A stretch of 64,000 bases of DNA, taken from assembly GCA_965276005.1 (NCBI GenBank), contig OZ254962.1, positions 868,001 to 932,000 on the forward strand, written 5' to 3'. Below, one piece after another: positions 34,281 to 43,819 of the stretch. A model generated the notes under the pieces. That model made no database searches. It saw only the letters and a list, made by a program, of their open reading frames with translations, and had not been told where the DNA came from. Both the position numbers and the translations under genes were made by a program. Position 1 is the stretch's first letter; each line of letters starts with the position of its first letter. The DNA comes from G965232465 sp965276005. Lineage in GTDB: Bacteria; Pseudomonadota; Alphaproteobacteria; JAQWUY01.

Positions 34281-35642
34281 TTACGGTTTAACGGGCGTTC
34301 GCATGGTGACGAATTCTTCCGCTGTAGTTGGGTGGATACCAAGCGTGTTGTCAAAATCCGCCTTAGTTGCCCCTGTCTTGATGGCAACGGCGAATCCTTG
34401 CACGATTTCGCCGGCGTGTTCGCCCACCATATGCACCCCAAGCATCCGGTCGGTATGTTTGTCTACAACCAATTTTATCATAGTTTTTAGGGGACTGCCC
34501 GCCATCTCATTTTTTAACCCGGAAAACGCCGTGCGGTATATGTCGTATGTGTATCCTTGCTGTTTTGCCTGTTGTTCTGTTAAGCCGACCGTTGCCACAT
34601 TGGGGGTGGAAAAAATAGCGGTTGGAATATTTTCATATGTCATAACAGCGGTTTTATCCCCGTACACCCGATGGATAAAAGTCATCGCCTCTTGCAACGC
34701 AACCGGGGTTAATTGCACCCGATCGATAACATCACCGATGGCATAAATATGGGGAACATTGGTGGCAAAATCGTCATTTACCCGTATTGCCCCCTTGTCC
34801 GTAACAGCCACGCCCGCATTTTCCAACCCTAATTTTTCTGTATTCGGCACCCGTCCGATAGCATACAACACAAAGTCCGTTTCGATGGCTTCGCCGCTGT
34901 CGATATGACACACATAGCCGTTATCGGTTTTGACAATTTTTGTAACCTGTGTATGCAGGTGCATATGCACGCCGTTTTGTTGTATTTGGGCGGTGGCAAA
35001 TGCGGATATATCCGCATCCAAAAACCGCATAGTCGTATGTTTTCTGACTATTAAATCGGTTTTAACCCCCATGTTGTGGAAAATACTGGCAAATTCCACA
35101 GCAATATAGCCACTGCCGACCACAACCGCCCGTTTAGGAAGAGTGTCTAAATAAAACACATCGTAGGAGGTGCTTGCATGTTCGATGCCCTCGATGGGCG
35201 GTAGATAAGGCGTTCCCCCAACCGCAATTAAAATCCGCTTAGCCGTATAGGTATCACCATTGTCGACTTGCACCTTGTGGGGGGCGGTTATTTTTGCCCG
35301 TCCGTTTATCACATGCACGCCGCTGGCTGCCAAAGTATCAGCAATTTTGCCGTTGATGCGATCGACGATGGCATCTTTGTTGTGGCGGATGGTGTGCCAG
35401 TCGAATACGGGCGAATCCACCTGCCACCCGTAGCCCTGTGCGTCCCGCATAGCCAGAGCGTATTCCCCCCCGTACGCAAATACCTTTTTAGGTACACAGC
35501 CCACATTTACACAGGTACCGCCAAACATACCGTCCTCGACAACCGCCACCTTTACCCCCAGCTCCGCCGCCATGCGAGACGCCCTTGCCCCGCCCGACCC
35601 GGCACCAATAACCAATAAATCAAAATCATACATATCCGTCAT
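34281..35642 (-). CDS. gor: Glutathione-disulfide reductase
   Basis: Flavoenzyme that reduces glutathione disulfide with NADPH. The 453-residue product has the FAD-binding LLVIGAGSGGARASR and the redox-active disulfide GGTCVNVGCVPKK. The NADPH-binding GSGYIAVEFASIF precedes IYAIGDVIDRVQLTPVA. The C-terminal catalytic LGIHPTTAEEF contains the His base donated to the other subunit. The start may be the ATG at 35642 or one three codons later (MYDFDLLVIG). Cytoplasmic, thiol redox defence. Confidence 0.93.
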   Translation of the reverse strand: MTDMYDFDLLVIGAGSGGARASRMAAELGVKVAVVEDGMFGGTCVNVGCVPKKVFAYGGEYALAMRDAQGYGWQVDSPVFDWHTIRHNKDAIVDRINGKIADTLAASGVHVINGRAKITAPHKVQVDNGDTYTAKRILIAVGGTPYLPPIEGIEHASTSYDVFYLDTLPKRAVVVGSGYIAVEFASIFHNMGVKTDLIVRKHTTMRFLDADISAFATAQIQQNGVHMHLHTQVTKIVKTDNGYVCHIDSGEAIETDFVLYAIGRVPNTEKLGLENAGVAVTDKGAIRVNDDFATNVPHIYAIGDVIDRVQLTPVALQEAMTFIHRVYGDKTAVMTYENIPTAIFSTPNVATVGLTEQQAKQQGYTYDIYRTAFSGLKNEMAGSPLKTMIKLVVDKHTDRMLGVHMVGEHAGEIVQGFAVAIKTGATKADFDNTLGIHPTTAEEFVTMRTPVKP

Positions 35643-35763
35643 AGCCCTTCTTTGTTTGTGTTCCCCTGTATACCCGTTTCTCCATATTGCCGTATTTACA
35701 ACAAGACATAAATACCTTACAATACTTTTTTTAGGAAATATAGATAAATTTTAAGGAACCACC

Positions 35764-36141
35764 ATGCAATTTACCCCTAAATTTGACAAACACGGCTTGA
35801 TAACAGCCGTTGTCCAAGATATAGACACTCGACAAGTGTTAATGGTCGCTTATATGAATGCAGAAAGCCTGCAACGCACGCTGACGCTAGGCGAAGCGGT
35901 ATATTTCAGCCGCAGCCGCAACCAGCTGTGGCACAAGGGGGCAACCTCTGGCAATAGGCAAAAAGTCATAAAAATCAGCACCGATTGCGACCAAGATTGC
36001 CTATTGCTACAAGTCCGCCCCATACAACAAGGGGCATGCCACAATGGCTATGTCAGCTGTTTTTATCGGGATATTACAGATGTACACGCCCTACAACAAA
36101 ACGACACCCCACAAGCGTTTGACCCAAAAGATATATATTAA
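35764..36141 (+). CDS. hisI: Phosphoribosyl-AMP cyclohydrolase
   Basis: HisI opens the purine ring of phosphoribosyl-AMP in histidine synthesis. The 125-residue single-domain form shows VLMVAYMNAESL, AVYFSRSRNQLWHKGATSGN and the metal-binding STDCDQDCLLLQV and QGACHNGYVSCFYR with the conserved Asp and Cys residues. AAGGAACCACC gives a good start. No hisE domain is fused, and no other his gene is in the window. I see no terminator before the opposing small genes. Confidence 0.95.
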   Translation: MQFTPKFDKHGLITAVVQDIDTRQVLMVAYMNAESLQRTLTLGEAVYFSRSRNQLWHKGATSGNRQKVIKISTDCDQDCLLLQVRPIQQGACHNGYVSCFYRDITDVHALQQNDTPQAFDPKDIY

Positions 36142-36227
36142 ACGCCCATATCCCCCAACAACAAAACCCGATATGGTGCACAATCTGAGAGAGGGGAGCT
36201 ATTGTTGCCACCGGTGCATAAAAAATA

Positions 36228-36554
36228 CTATACGATTTTACCCAACAAATAGACGGCATACCCACTGATTGCCCCTATTCCAGCAATGCCCACACCAATA
36301 AACCACTTAATCGTATTGACGCTGCCGATGGCTCTGTCAATCGTACTGCGAACATCCTTTGTATCTTTTTTGATGTGGCTAATATCGCCTTTAATGTCAG
36401 CAATGTCTTTTTCGATATATTCGATTTTGGTCTCCAATCGCACAATCGATTCGCCTTGTTGCCGCTGATATTTGTCCAGCATATTCCGTAACGCCATTGC
36501 ATCGGACGCAGAAGTAGCACCACCGTGTCCATCTTGTGTAGGGGCAATTGTCAT
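36228..36554 (-). CDS. Coiled-coil protein with C-terminal membrane anchor
   Basis: A 108-residue protein from the ATG at 36554 (AAGGAT just upstream, inside the preceding stop region). A polar Gly/Ser-rich N-terminus leads into a long heptad-like coiled coil (about 25-82; IVRLETKIEYIEKDIADIKG). A C-terminal membrane helix follows (WFIGVGIAGIGAISGYAVYLL). The plan resembles XhlA/holin-associated or other membrane-anchored coiled-coil proteins. A longer open frame to 36653 overlaps the upstream gene and lacks support. It is coupled to the 90-residue gene 4 bp upstream. Function unknown. Confidence 0.65.
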   Translation of the reverse strand: MTIAPTQDGHGGATSASDAMALRNMLDKYQRQQGESIVRLETKIEYIEKDIADIKGDISHIKKDTKDVRSTIDRAIGSVNTIKWFIGVGIAGIGAISGYAVYLLGKIV

Positions 36555-36558
36555 ATCC

Positions 36559-36831
36559 TTAACTGGCACTGTACCACTCCCAAAAGTCTTTGTTAAAATA
36601 CCCATTTGTATTCTCTTCCCGCACAACCATACCCGATGGAGGCATATTTCCATCGCCTGTTGCTAGCCCAAAACCCAACTCCTGCGATATTTCATTAGAC
36701 GGCTTTTCGGACTTCACCCACCAAAGGTTATCACGAACTTGATAGCTGTTGCCATTGGTATATGTATCCCGTATTTTTTTGGCAACACCACATCCCTTAT
36801 CGTCATTTATAAAAATTAAAAACTTAGTCAT
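36559..36831 (-). CDS. Small protein, possibly SinR/Cas2-like fold
   Basis: A 90-residue protein preceded by AGGGGA. It starts MTKFLIFINDDKGCGVAKKI, has a central LWWVKSEKPSNEISQELG and ends FNKDFWEWYSAS. The size, the Trp-V-K-S strand and the terminal WEW resemble the small SinR/Cas2-like family by eye, but I cannot confirm homology. No cas genes or repeats are nearby. It forms a two-gene unit with the membrane-anchored coiled-coil protein. The gene pair is antisense to any hisI read-through. Confidence 0.5.
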   Translation of the reverse strand: MTKFLIFINDDKGCGVAKKIRDTYTNGNSYQVRDNLWWVKSEKPSNEISQELGFGLATGDGNMPPSGMVVREENTNGYFNKDFWEWYSAS

Positions 36832-36888
36832 GTGTCCCCTCTATGTACTATAACAGTTTTTCATGTCAACAATTCCCTTCACTGTACC

Positions 36889-36929
36889 ATAGGGGGTGTA
36901 TGTTGTCAACCCCCCATAAGGGGTTTTTT
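36889..36929 (+). promoter_or_regulatory. Competing hairpins upstream of ackA
   Basis: GGGGGT (36892-36897) can pair with ACCCCC (36909-36914). The same C-run can instead form AACCCC (36908-36913) / GGGGTT (36920-36925), followed by six T, an intrinsic terminator. The two are mutually exclusive, the form of an attenuator. It may end transcription from hisI or control a long ackA leader. The remainder of 36832-37160 shows no gene. Confidence 0.45.
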
Positions 36930-37160
36930 ATGTCATGCACCCTTGCACATTGTCGCAAAAATGTGTCGATGCAAAATGTACACTGTAAAATACCATACAG
37001 ATACCCCACCACAAAATCGTTTCATACACTATACTTTCATAGCTCTTATGCTGTTTTGGCAATTTACAACAAAAGCATTTTGTTGTACACTGGTGTGCTG
37101 AAAGTGGTATCACATACTATGTGGAACATGGCATAATACGATGGTGGAACGGGTACACAT

Positions 37161-38351
37161 ATGTCTCAGAAAGTTTTGGTTATTAATTGTGGCAGTTCTT
37201 CGCTGAAATACGCTATTATAGATGCCCATACGGGCGGTGAAGTGGTTAGTGGTCAGGCGGATATGCTCAACTGTGCCGATGCCCGTGTGTCGATAAAGTA
37301 CAACGGGGAGAAAACGGTGGTGGCGGTTGCCAATGCCGACCACAGACAGGCTTTGCTTGAAATTATCAAATTGATAAATACGGCAAAACGGCGGGGGGTG
37401 GATTGCCGCATTGTCGCTGTGGGACATAGGGTGGTACACGGGGGGGAGATGTTTAAACAAAGTGTGCTTATTACCGCCGATGTTATTGCTGGTATCAAGC
37501 GATGTTGTACCCTTGCCCCCTTGCACAATCCGCCACAATTACAAGGTATCTTAATCGCCAAAGATATATTTTCCGTTCCCCATGTTGCCGTGTTCGATAC
37601 GGCGTTTCACCACACTATTTCGCAAACCGCATACTTGTACGCCCTGCCCTATGACGCTTATACGCAACACGGAGTACGGCGATATGGGTTTCACGGGTCT
37701 AGCTTTCGCTATGTCACCGACCACATGAAGACCGTACTTGCTACAGAAACCCCCAACTTGGTCATCGCCCATTTGGGCAATGGGGGTAGTTTATGTGCCA
37801 TTAAACATGGCGTTTCTGTCGATACCACTATGGGATTAACGCCGCTTGAAGGCATTGTACATGGCACCCGTTGCGGCGATATAGACCCAGCGGTGCCAGA
37901 ATTTTTGGCACAGGCTATGCGTATCTCTTTACCGCAAGTATCTGAAATTTTGTGGAAAAAATCTGGACTGTTGGGGCTGTCTGGTATCAGCAACGATTGC
38001 CGTATGTTGGAACAGTTAGCAGACACAAACAGTCGAGCAAAAATGGCACTGGGCGTATATACATATCGATTGGCAAAAAACATCGCAGCGATGACAGTAG
38101 CGGTCGGCACCCCCATCGATGCCCTAGTATTTACCGGCGGTATCGGCGAAAACAGCCCCTATATCCGCAAAATGGTACTCGACCATTTAACGGTGTTGGG
38201 GGCAGAAATAGATACACAGGCAAATACCCGTACTTTCGGCGGGGCAGAGGCTATCATCACCACCGCCACCTCAAAAATCGTATCACAGGTGGTGCCAACC
38301 AACGAAGAACTGGTCATTGCCAAGGACAGTGTCCGCATTGTCCGTGCTTAA
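37161..38351 (+). CDS. ackA: Acetate kinase
   Basis: AckA interconverts acetyl phosphate + ADP and acetate + ATP. The 396-residue product shows VLVINCGSSSLKYAI at the N-terminus, VGHRVVHGG, FDTAFHHTI, RRYGFHGSSFRYVT, HLGNGGSL, DTTMGLTPLEG and the C-terminal FTGGIGENSPYIRK, all family hallmarks. It is followed 21 bp later by pta, forming the acetate overflow/fermentation pathway. Confidence 0.97.
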   Translation: MSQKVLVINCGSSSLKYAIIDAHTGGEVVSGQADMLNCADARVSIKYNGEKTVVAVANADHRQALLEIIKLINTAKRRGVDCRIVAVGHRVVHGGEMFKQSVLITADVIAGIKRCCTLAPLHNPPQLQGILIAKDIFSVPHVAVFDTAFHHTISQTAYLYALPYDAYTQHGVRRYGFHGSSFRYVTDHMKTVLATETPNLVIAHLGNGGSLCAIKHGVSVDTTMGLTPLEGIVHGTRCGDIDPAVPEFLAQAMRISLPQVSEILWKKSGLLGLSGISNDCRMLEQLADTNSRAKMALGVYTYRLAKNIAAMTVAVGTPIDALVFTGGIGENSPYIRKMVLDHLTVLGAEIDTQANTRTFGGAEAIITTATSKIVSQVVPTNEELVIAKDSVRIVRA

Positions 38352-38372
38352 CACCATGCAAGGGGAAATCGT

Positions 38373-40508
38373 ATGAAAAATAAAGTGATTATGCTGGTAC
38401 CGACCACAAACGATGTGTCCTTAACCGGATCGGTGTTGGGGGTGTTTCACGCTTTGCAACAACGCAATATTCCCGTCCATTTCTTTAAGCCTATTCAACA
38501 AAAAAATATTAACAAAACCGCTGATGTAACGCATGGTATTATGTCTAATATGTGTGCAAAACCTGTGGTTTCGCCCATATCGGCAGTAGATGCGGAACAC
38601 TATATTGCCGAACACAATACAGAACAGTTGTTGCAACAAGTGGTTGCCAATTTTGAACGCAACGCCCCGGACGACAACTGTATTATTTTGATCGAAGGGC
38701 TCGCAGAAAATTACCTGCAAGACTATGCCCGCCGTCTTAATCTTGAAATTGCCCAAGCCTTAGATGCGGATATTGTGTTGGTATCGTCCCCCTATGACAA
38801 GCCGCCAAAAGTATTCGACGACCACTTGGCAATCAGTGCCGATGCCTATGGTCAAAACCACATCAGCGGTATCATCGTCACCAACCTGCAAGCCCCCTTA
38901 GACGAAAACGGCAATATCCCGAAAGTCGGCGGCGGTTTTCAAAATATATCCTACAGCATCGGTAAACGGCACTTGTCCTATTGCAAGATATTCGAAAAAT
39001 TGCCTTTGATTGGGGCGGTGGCACACAACCTCGACATCGAACGCCCCCGGGCGTTGGATGTGTTGCGGCACTTAAACGCCGATGTGATTAACGCCGGTGA
39101 TATGGAGACCCGCCGTATTACCGATGTGGCAGTGATTGCCCGCAACATTGAAAACGCCATAGAATTTATCAAGCCGGGGGCATTAATCTTTACCCCTGCA
39201 GACAGGTCAGATGTGATTATGACCATCGCCCTACAAGCCATTATGGGGGTGAAAATAGGGGCATTGGTACTGACGGGGCGGGAAGATATGTTGTCGGAAG
39301 ACTTTACCCCCATGTGGATGAGTGCTTTTAAGACGGCAGAAATGCCCGTGTTTGCCACTCGGGGACGGGGGACTTGGGAAATATCCCGTGCCATGATAAC
39401 CATGAACAGCCACAAGCCCATCGACGATGTACAGCGCCTAGAAGCCATTGCCCAATATTATGCGTCTACCCTAGCCGAAAAGTGGGTTACACACTATGTG
39501 GACACGGTAAAAGTCCACACCTTGACACCGCCGGCATTTAAACACCAACTGGTTGCCCAATCGCAACGGGCACCTAAACGCATCGTACTCCCCGAAGGCG
39601 ACGAACCCCGCACTGTCGAAGCGGCAGCCATCGCCGCCTCAAAAGGTATTGCCGATTGCTATTTGCTGGGCGACCGCCAAACCATTTGCAATGTAGCAAA
39701 AGACATTGGCGTCCATATCCATGTAGACGGCTTGCACATCTTAGAAGCCCATCCGTTGCGGCACAAATATGTAAACCGTTTGTTAGCAATACGGGCACAT
39801 AAAAACCTAACCCGGGTGCGGGCAATGGAAGACTTAGAAGACAATGTGGTACTGGCTACCATGATGCTGGACGCCGATGAAATGGACGGATTGGTCAGCG
39901 GTGCGGTACATACCACCGCCAATACTATTCGCCCACCGCTGCAAATTATAAAAACCGCCCCCACTGTATCGTTGGTATCGTCCGTGTTGTTTATGTGCCT
40001 GCCCGAACAAGTGTTGGTGTATGGCGACTGTGCCATCAATCCAGACCCCACCGCCGCACAGCTGGCAGACATCGCCATCCAATCCGCCGACAGTGCCAAA
40101 GCATTCGGCATAGCCCCCAAAGTCGCCATGATAAGCTATGCAACGGGGACTTCTGGCACGGGTAAGAATGTGGAAAAAGTCGCCACCGCTACCCAGTTGG
40201 TACGCAAAATCCGCCCAGACATTGTCATCGACGGTCCGCTGCAATACGATGCAGCAATCAAACCAGATGTGGCAAAAACCAAAGCCCCCAACAGCCCCGT
40301 CGCCGGACAAGCCACCGTATTTGTATTCCCCGATTTAAACACCGGCAACACCACATACAAAGCGGTACAAAGGGCGACAAACTGCGTATCGATCGGCCCA
40401 ATGTTACAGGGTATGCACAAACCAGTAAACGATCTCAGCCGGGGGGCATTGGTAGAAGACATTGTATACACCATCGCCCTAACCACTATTCAAGCACAGT
40501 CGAAATAA
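38373..40508 (+). CDS. pta: Phosphate acetyltransferase, long form
   Basis: Pta makes acetyl phosphate from acetyl-CoA. The 711-residue product is the three-domain form: an N-terminal P-loop/BioD-like domain (VPTTNDVSLTGSVLGVFHAL), a central DRTGG domain (about 215-330) and the C-terminal catalytic PTA domain (from about 385; KRIVLPEGDEPRTVEAA, MISYATGTSGTGKNVEKV, VFPDLNTGNTTYKAVQR). AAGGGGAAATC precedes the start. Operon with ackA. The 72-bp gap to the convergent cutC gene shows no clear hairpin. Confidence 0.97.
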   Translation: MKNKVIMLVPTTNDVSLTGSVLGVFHALQQRNIPVHFFKPIQQKNINKTADVTHGIMSNMCAKPVVSPISAVDAEHYIAEHNTEQLLQQVVANFERNAPDDNCIILIEGLAENYLQDYARRLNLEIAQALDADIVLVSSPYDKPPKVFDDHLAISADAYGQNHISGIIVTNLQAPLDENGNIPKVGGGFQNISYSIGKRHLSYCKIFEKLPLIGAVAHNLDIERPRALDVLRHLNADVINAGDMETRRITDVAVIARNIENAIEFIKPGALIFTPADRSDVIMTIALQAIMGVKIGALVLTGREDMLSEDFTPMWMSAFKTAEMPVFATRGRGTWEISRAMITMNSHKPIDDVQRLEAIAQYYASTLAEKWVTHYVDTVKVHTLTPPAFKHQLVAQSQRAPKRIVLPEGDEPRTVEAAAIAASKGIADCYLLGDRQTICNVAKDIGVHIHVDGLHILEAHPLRHKYVNRLLAIRAHKNLTRVRAMEDLEDNVVLATMMLDADEMDGLVSGAVHTTANTIRPPLQIIKTAPTVSLVSSVLFMCLPEQVLVYGDCAINPDPTAAQLADIAIQSADSAKAFGIAPKVAMISYATGTSGTGKNVEKVATATQLVRKIRPDIVIDGPLQYDAAIKPDVAKTKAPNSPVAGQATVFVFPDLNTGNTTYKAVQRATNCVSIGPMLQGMHKPVNDLSRGALVEDIVYTIALTTIQAQSK

Positions 40509-40580
40509 GGTAGTGGCACCTGTTACCCCCTTCCCCTCTCTCTCCCCTACGCCTCTAGCGTATAGGTGGTCTTTTTGCCA

Positions 40581-41324
40581 TTATAAACGCTGTAATACTC
40601 TGTGTACAGAAGCGACCATTTCCGTCTGGGTGATAAACATATTTTCCGACTCCTCATCGCCGCCCATCGGTACGCTCGACACATTGCCTCGCCATACGGT
40701 TGCCGCTGCCATATGTATCCAAGCAGCGGGGGCGGCTCGATGCAGCTGTTGTATCTTATCGGGGGTGGGGGCAAACCCGGCACACGACATAATCTGTATA
40801 TCCCCGCATACCGTACCCATATGTGCCAAAGTGTCCAACGCCTGCCACGCATCCGCCCGCTGTCCGCTGGTTAATACAGTGTCGATAGCCACCTGTGATA
40901 GGGTCGACAAAGCGGCTCGATAGTCGATACACCAATCAAACGCCCGATGAAAAGTGCATTTTACATCGGTTGTGTCGAGTATCCTGTGCACATTGTCCGT
41001 ATCGATAGTATTGTCCATACGCAACGCCCCAAACACGATGCCTTCGAGCATGGGGTGGTTGGGCAGACGCTTTACATCTGCCATCATGCACGCCATGTCG
41101 CAATCGTCATACACAAAGTCGCCGCCCCTGTTGCGAATCATAACCCGCACGGGTATTTTGGTATATGCCAATGCCCACTCGATAAACCCCATACTGGGGG
41201 TCATGCCGCCGCTGTTTAACGCCGCACACAGTTCAATCCGATCCGCACCCCCCGCAACAGCATTGATAAACGATACGGGATTATCGACACAAATTTCCAA
41301 TTTAACCATATCCCTATTCATCAT
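40581..41324 (-). CDS. cutC: CutC family protein
   Basis: A 247-residue TIM-barrel protein of the CutC family, historically linked to copper homeostasis although its activity is unsettled. Signature segments are LEICVDNPVSFINAVAGGADRIELC near the N-terminus, NSGGMTPS, VRVMIRNRGGDFVY, CTFHRAFDW and VLTSGQRADAW. The start may be at 41324, 41321 or 41309; MVKLEICVDN at 41309 fits family N-termini best. It is the last gene of the minus-strand sugar cluster and may be cotranscribed with it. Confidence 0.9.
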   Translation of the reverse strand: MMNRDMVKLEICVDNPVSFINAVAGGADRIELCAALNSGGMTPSMGFIEWALAYTKIPVRVMIRNRGGDFVYDDCDMACMMADVKRLPNHPMLEGIVFGALRMDNTIDTDNVHRILDTTDVKCTFHRAFDWCIDYRAALSTLSQVAIDTVLTSGQRADAWQALDTLAHMGTVCGDIQIMSCAGFAPTPDKIQQLHRAAPAAWIHMAAATVWRGNVSSVPMGGDEESENMFITQTEMVASVHRVLQRL

Positions 41325-41412
41325 CCTACATTATGGCTTTGTCATGGGGGTATTGTGCAAATACCGCACATTGCAAGCCGTTCTGACCGCTTATTCTAAT
41401 ACCAATACCGTT

Positions 41413-41904
41413 TTATTTCAGCGGCATGTACCCCGTAAACCCGGTTATTTTCCAAACCCCGGCGACTTTTTTTAGATAGTACAGAGTCTGCCACGACAGC
41501 ACATCAAAACTGCCATCGGCTTTGGCGATTTTGCCGTCAAATTTTTTGTGGCACACCGCCCGCTTGCCATGTATTTCTATGTCCCGCATGTGCGTAGCCC
41601 GGAAAATCCCCTGTGCTAAATCTTCGGCAAATGCCACTTGGGCGGTTTGTGCCGCCTGTCGCAACCATTCGTCCCGATAGTCATCTAGGGTAGCAAACGC
41701 CAGTGTCCACGCATCGGGGCGGGGGTTGTTGTGGGCGTGAATGCCGTAAAATTCCTCGACTACAAAGTCCCCCTCACAGGCACCCCAGTCCTGATCGACA
41801 AACGCATAAATATCCCGCCTTACCAACATCTCCCAAATGTCGTATCGGTCTTGGTCGACGGGGGTTGTATCAGATTTTGCAAATGGGTTTACATCATACC
41901 GCAT
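41413..41904 (-). CDS. Small SnoaL/NTF2-like protein of the sugar cluster
   Basis: A 163-residue protein starting MRYDVNPFAKSD at the ATG with AAAGGAT upstream. The pattern of an early helix with RYDIWEMLVRRDIYAFVDQDW and a late strand series (RAVCHKKFDGKI, WQTLYYLKKVAGVWKITGF) suggests an NTF2/SnoaL-like cone fold. No catalytic residues can be assigned. It lies 25 bp after the SDR gene, in the same operon direction. Confidence 0.7.
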   Translation of the reverse strand: MRYDVNPFAKSDTTPVDQDRYDIWEMLVRRDIYAFVDQDWGACEGDFVVEEFYGIHAHNNPRPDAWTLAFATLDDYRDEWLRQAAQTAQVAFAEDLAQGIFRATHMRDIEIHGKRAVCHKKFDGKIAKADGSFDVLSWQTLYYLKKVAGVWKITGFTGYMPLK

Positions 41905-41929
41905 GTGTATATCCTTTATATTGTGTGTG

Positions 41930-42715
41930 TTAAAAATCACCTTGACAGAAGCTGTCTGCCATGTTTTTGACCCCAGCGGTCAAGCCACAATCGACCGGCA
42001 GGGTAACACCGGTGATAGCGGCGGCTTGGTCGCTGCATAAAAACTCGACCGCATGGGCAATATCCACCGGTGACGCCAGCCGCTGCAGGGCGTACCACTG
42101 GGTCACTTCGTCCCAAACATTCGGGTTATCGGCAAGGCGGTTATCCCAAGCCTGTGTCTGTACGGTACCGGGGGCAACACAATTCACCCGCACGCCGTAT
42201 TTGCCGTATTCGACCGCCAGCTGACGGGTGTAATGGATAACGCCCGCCTTAGCCACACTGTAAGCGGTGTTGCCATACGCCCCCAACCCGTTTACCGAAC
42301 TGATATTGACGATGGCACACGCTCCAGACGCTCTGTGTGCTACCAAATGCTGTTGAAAGGCTTTAACCACGATAAATACGCTGTTTAGGTTTAAGTCCTG
42401 CTCAAATCGCCATTGGTCGTATGTGGTACGCACAGTGTTTACAGCATACGCCATACCCGCATTGTTGACAATAACCGCCACATGTCCTATATGGCAAGCG
42501 GTTTTTACCGCCTGCTCGACGGCGGTGCCATCGGTCACATCAGCGGTAACAGCGGTGCCTTGCCCGCCCGCCTCAATAATAGCATGCAAAGTTTGTCGAT
42601 TGCCATCCGGGTTTATATCGACACACACAATATGGTATCCACCCTGTGCAAGTTTTACCGCCGTTGCCCGTCCAATATCACCGCCCGCCCCGGTTATAAA
42701 TGCCACTTGTGCCAT
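41930..42715 (-). CDS. Short-chain dehydrogenase/reductase
   Basis: A 261-residue classical SDR. The NAD(P)-binding motif is FITGAGGDIGRATA, followed by NNAGMAY, the catalytic Ser in VNISSVNGLGAYGN, and YSVAK with the catalytic Tyr and Lys. The C-terminal VTLPVDCGLTAG is typical. Asp at the end of the second strand (CVDIN) favours NAD over NADP. AAAGGAGAG, inside the ABC ATPase stop region, gives a strong start 3 bp after that gene. It likely oxidises a sugar or sugar-acid intermediate of the cluster. Confidence 0.9.
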   Translation of the reverse strand: MAQVAFITGAGGDIGRATAVKLAQGGYHIVCVDINPDGNRQTLHAIIEAGGQGTAVTADVTDGTAVEQAVKTACHIGHVAVIVNNAGMAYAVNTVRTTYDQWRFEQDLNLNSVFIVVKAFQQHLVAHRASGACAIVNISSVNGLGAYGNTAYSVAKAGVIHYTRQLAVEYGKYGVRVNCVAPGTVQTQAWDNRLADNPNVWDEVTQWYALQRLASPVDIAHAVEFLCSDQAAAITGVTLPVDCGLTAGVKNMADSFCQGDF

Positions 42716-42718
42716 CGC

Positions 42719-43804
42719 TTATACTCTCCTTTCGAAGGCTTTATCGCCTGCATCGAACAAATAGCACTTGTCCTTAGCAAAGTAAAATTGGGTGTCCTGT
42801 TCCTCTTCGATGTCGTGTTCGCCATCGATGGAAATAGAAAACTTTTCATCGCCGATGTCCCCATAAGCGATGGTGTGCCCGCCCAAGTGTTCGACAATTC
42901 CTACGGTGAGTACACCGCTAAAATCGGATTTTTGCAAATAGCAATGTTCCGGGCGGATACCAAAGCTAACCGTATCCCCTGCCTGTGCCCGTTGGGTATT
43001 AAACGGAGCGGTTATTTCGCCGATGGCATCAACGGATAACAGCGTTTGTTCGGCACCGGTTTTTACAATGGTAGCATTTAAAAAATTCATTTTTGGCATG
43101 CCGATAAAGCCGGCGACAAATTTGTTGTCGGGGTGGTTGTATAACGCCATAGGCGATCCCACCTGTTCGATACTGCCATCTCGCAACACCACGATTTTAT
43201 CCGCCATAGTCATGGCTTCGGTTTGGTCGTGGGTCACATAAATCATTGTCGAATCCAGTTTTTTATGCAGTTGCGACAGCTCGACCCGCATGTTGCCCCG
43301 CAACGCTGCATCTAGGTTCGACAGCGGTTCATCGAACAAAAATACTTTTGGATTGCGGACAATACACCGTCCGATCGCCACCCGCTGGCGTTGCCCGCCG
43401 GACAGCTCCCGGGGCAAGTGGTGTAAATATGTGCGTAGTTGCAAGGTGTCCGCTGCTGCTTCGACTTTTTGCTTAATGTGCTTTTTGGGCATCCGTTCCA
43501 CTTGCAAAGGAAAAGCAATATTGTCGAACACGGTCATATGCGGATACAAAGCGTACGATTGAAACACCATCGAAATACCCCGTTCGAACGGTGTCATATC
43601 GTTTACCAACACATCGTCGATATACAACGCCCCCGCCGATATTTCCTCCAGTCCGGCAATCATCCGCAACATCGTTGATTTACCGCACCCAGACGGACCG
43701 ACAAATACCACAAATTCTTTGTCTTGAATTTCCAAGTCGACCCCTTTGATGACTTCTAGTGTATCATAGGTCTTACGCAAGCCCTGAATAGATAGTGTCG
43801 CCAT
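42719..43804 (-). CDS. Sugar ABC transporter ATPase, MalK/UgpC type
   Basis: A 361-residue ATPase with Walker A FVGPSGCGKSTML, the Q-loop, the signature LSGGQRQRVAIGRCIVR, Walker B VFLFDEPLSNLDAALR and H-loop YVTHDQTEAMTMAD. A C-terminal OB-type regulatory domain (from about 240; FGIRPEHCYL) is characteristic of the MsmK/UgpC/MalK group that energises CUT1 sugar importers. Works with the two permeases and the binding protein encoded just upstream. Confidence 0.95.
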   Translation of the reverse strand: MATLSIQGLRKTYDTLEVIKGVDLEIQDKEFVVFVGPSGCGKSTMLRMIAGLEEISAGALYIDDVLVNDMTPFERGISMVFQSYALYPHMTVFDNIAFPLQVERMPKKHIKQKVEAAADTLQLRTYLHHLPRELSGGQRQRVAIGRCIVRNPKVFLFDEPLSNLDAALRGNMRVELSQLHKKLDSTMIYVTHDQTEAMTMADKIVVLRDGSIEQVGSPMALYNHPDNKFVAGFIGMPKMNFLNATIVKTGAEQTLLSVDAIGEITAPFNTQRAQAGDTVSFGIRPEHCYLQKSDFSGVLTVGIVEHLGGHTIAYGDIGDEKFSISIDGEHDIEEEQDTQFYFAKDKCYLFDAGDKAFERRV

Positions 43805-43819
43805 ATTTATAATTCCTTG

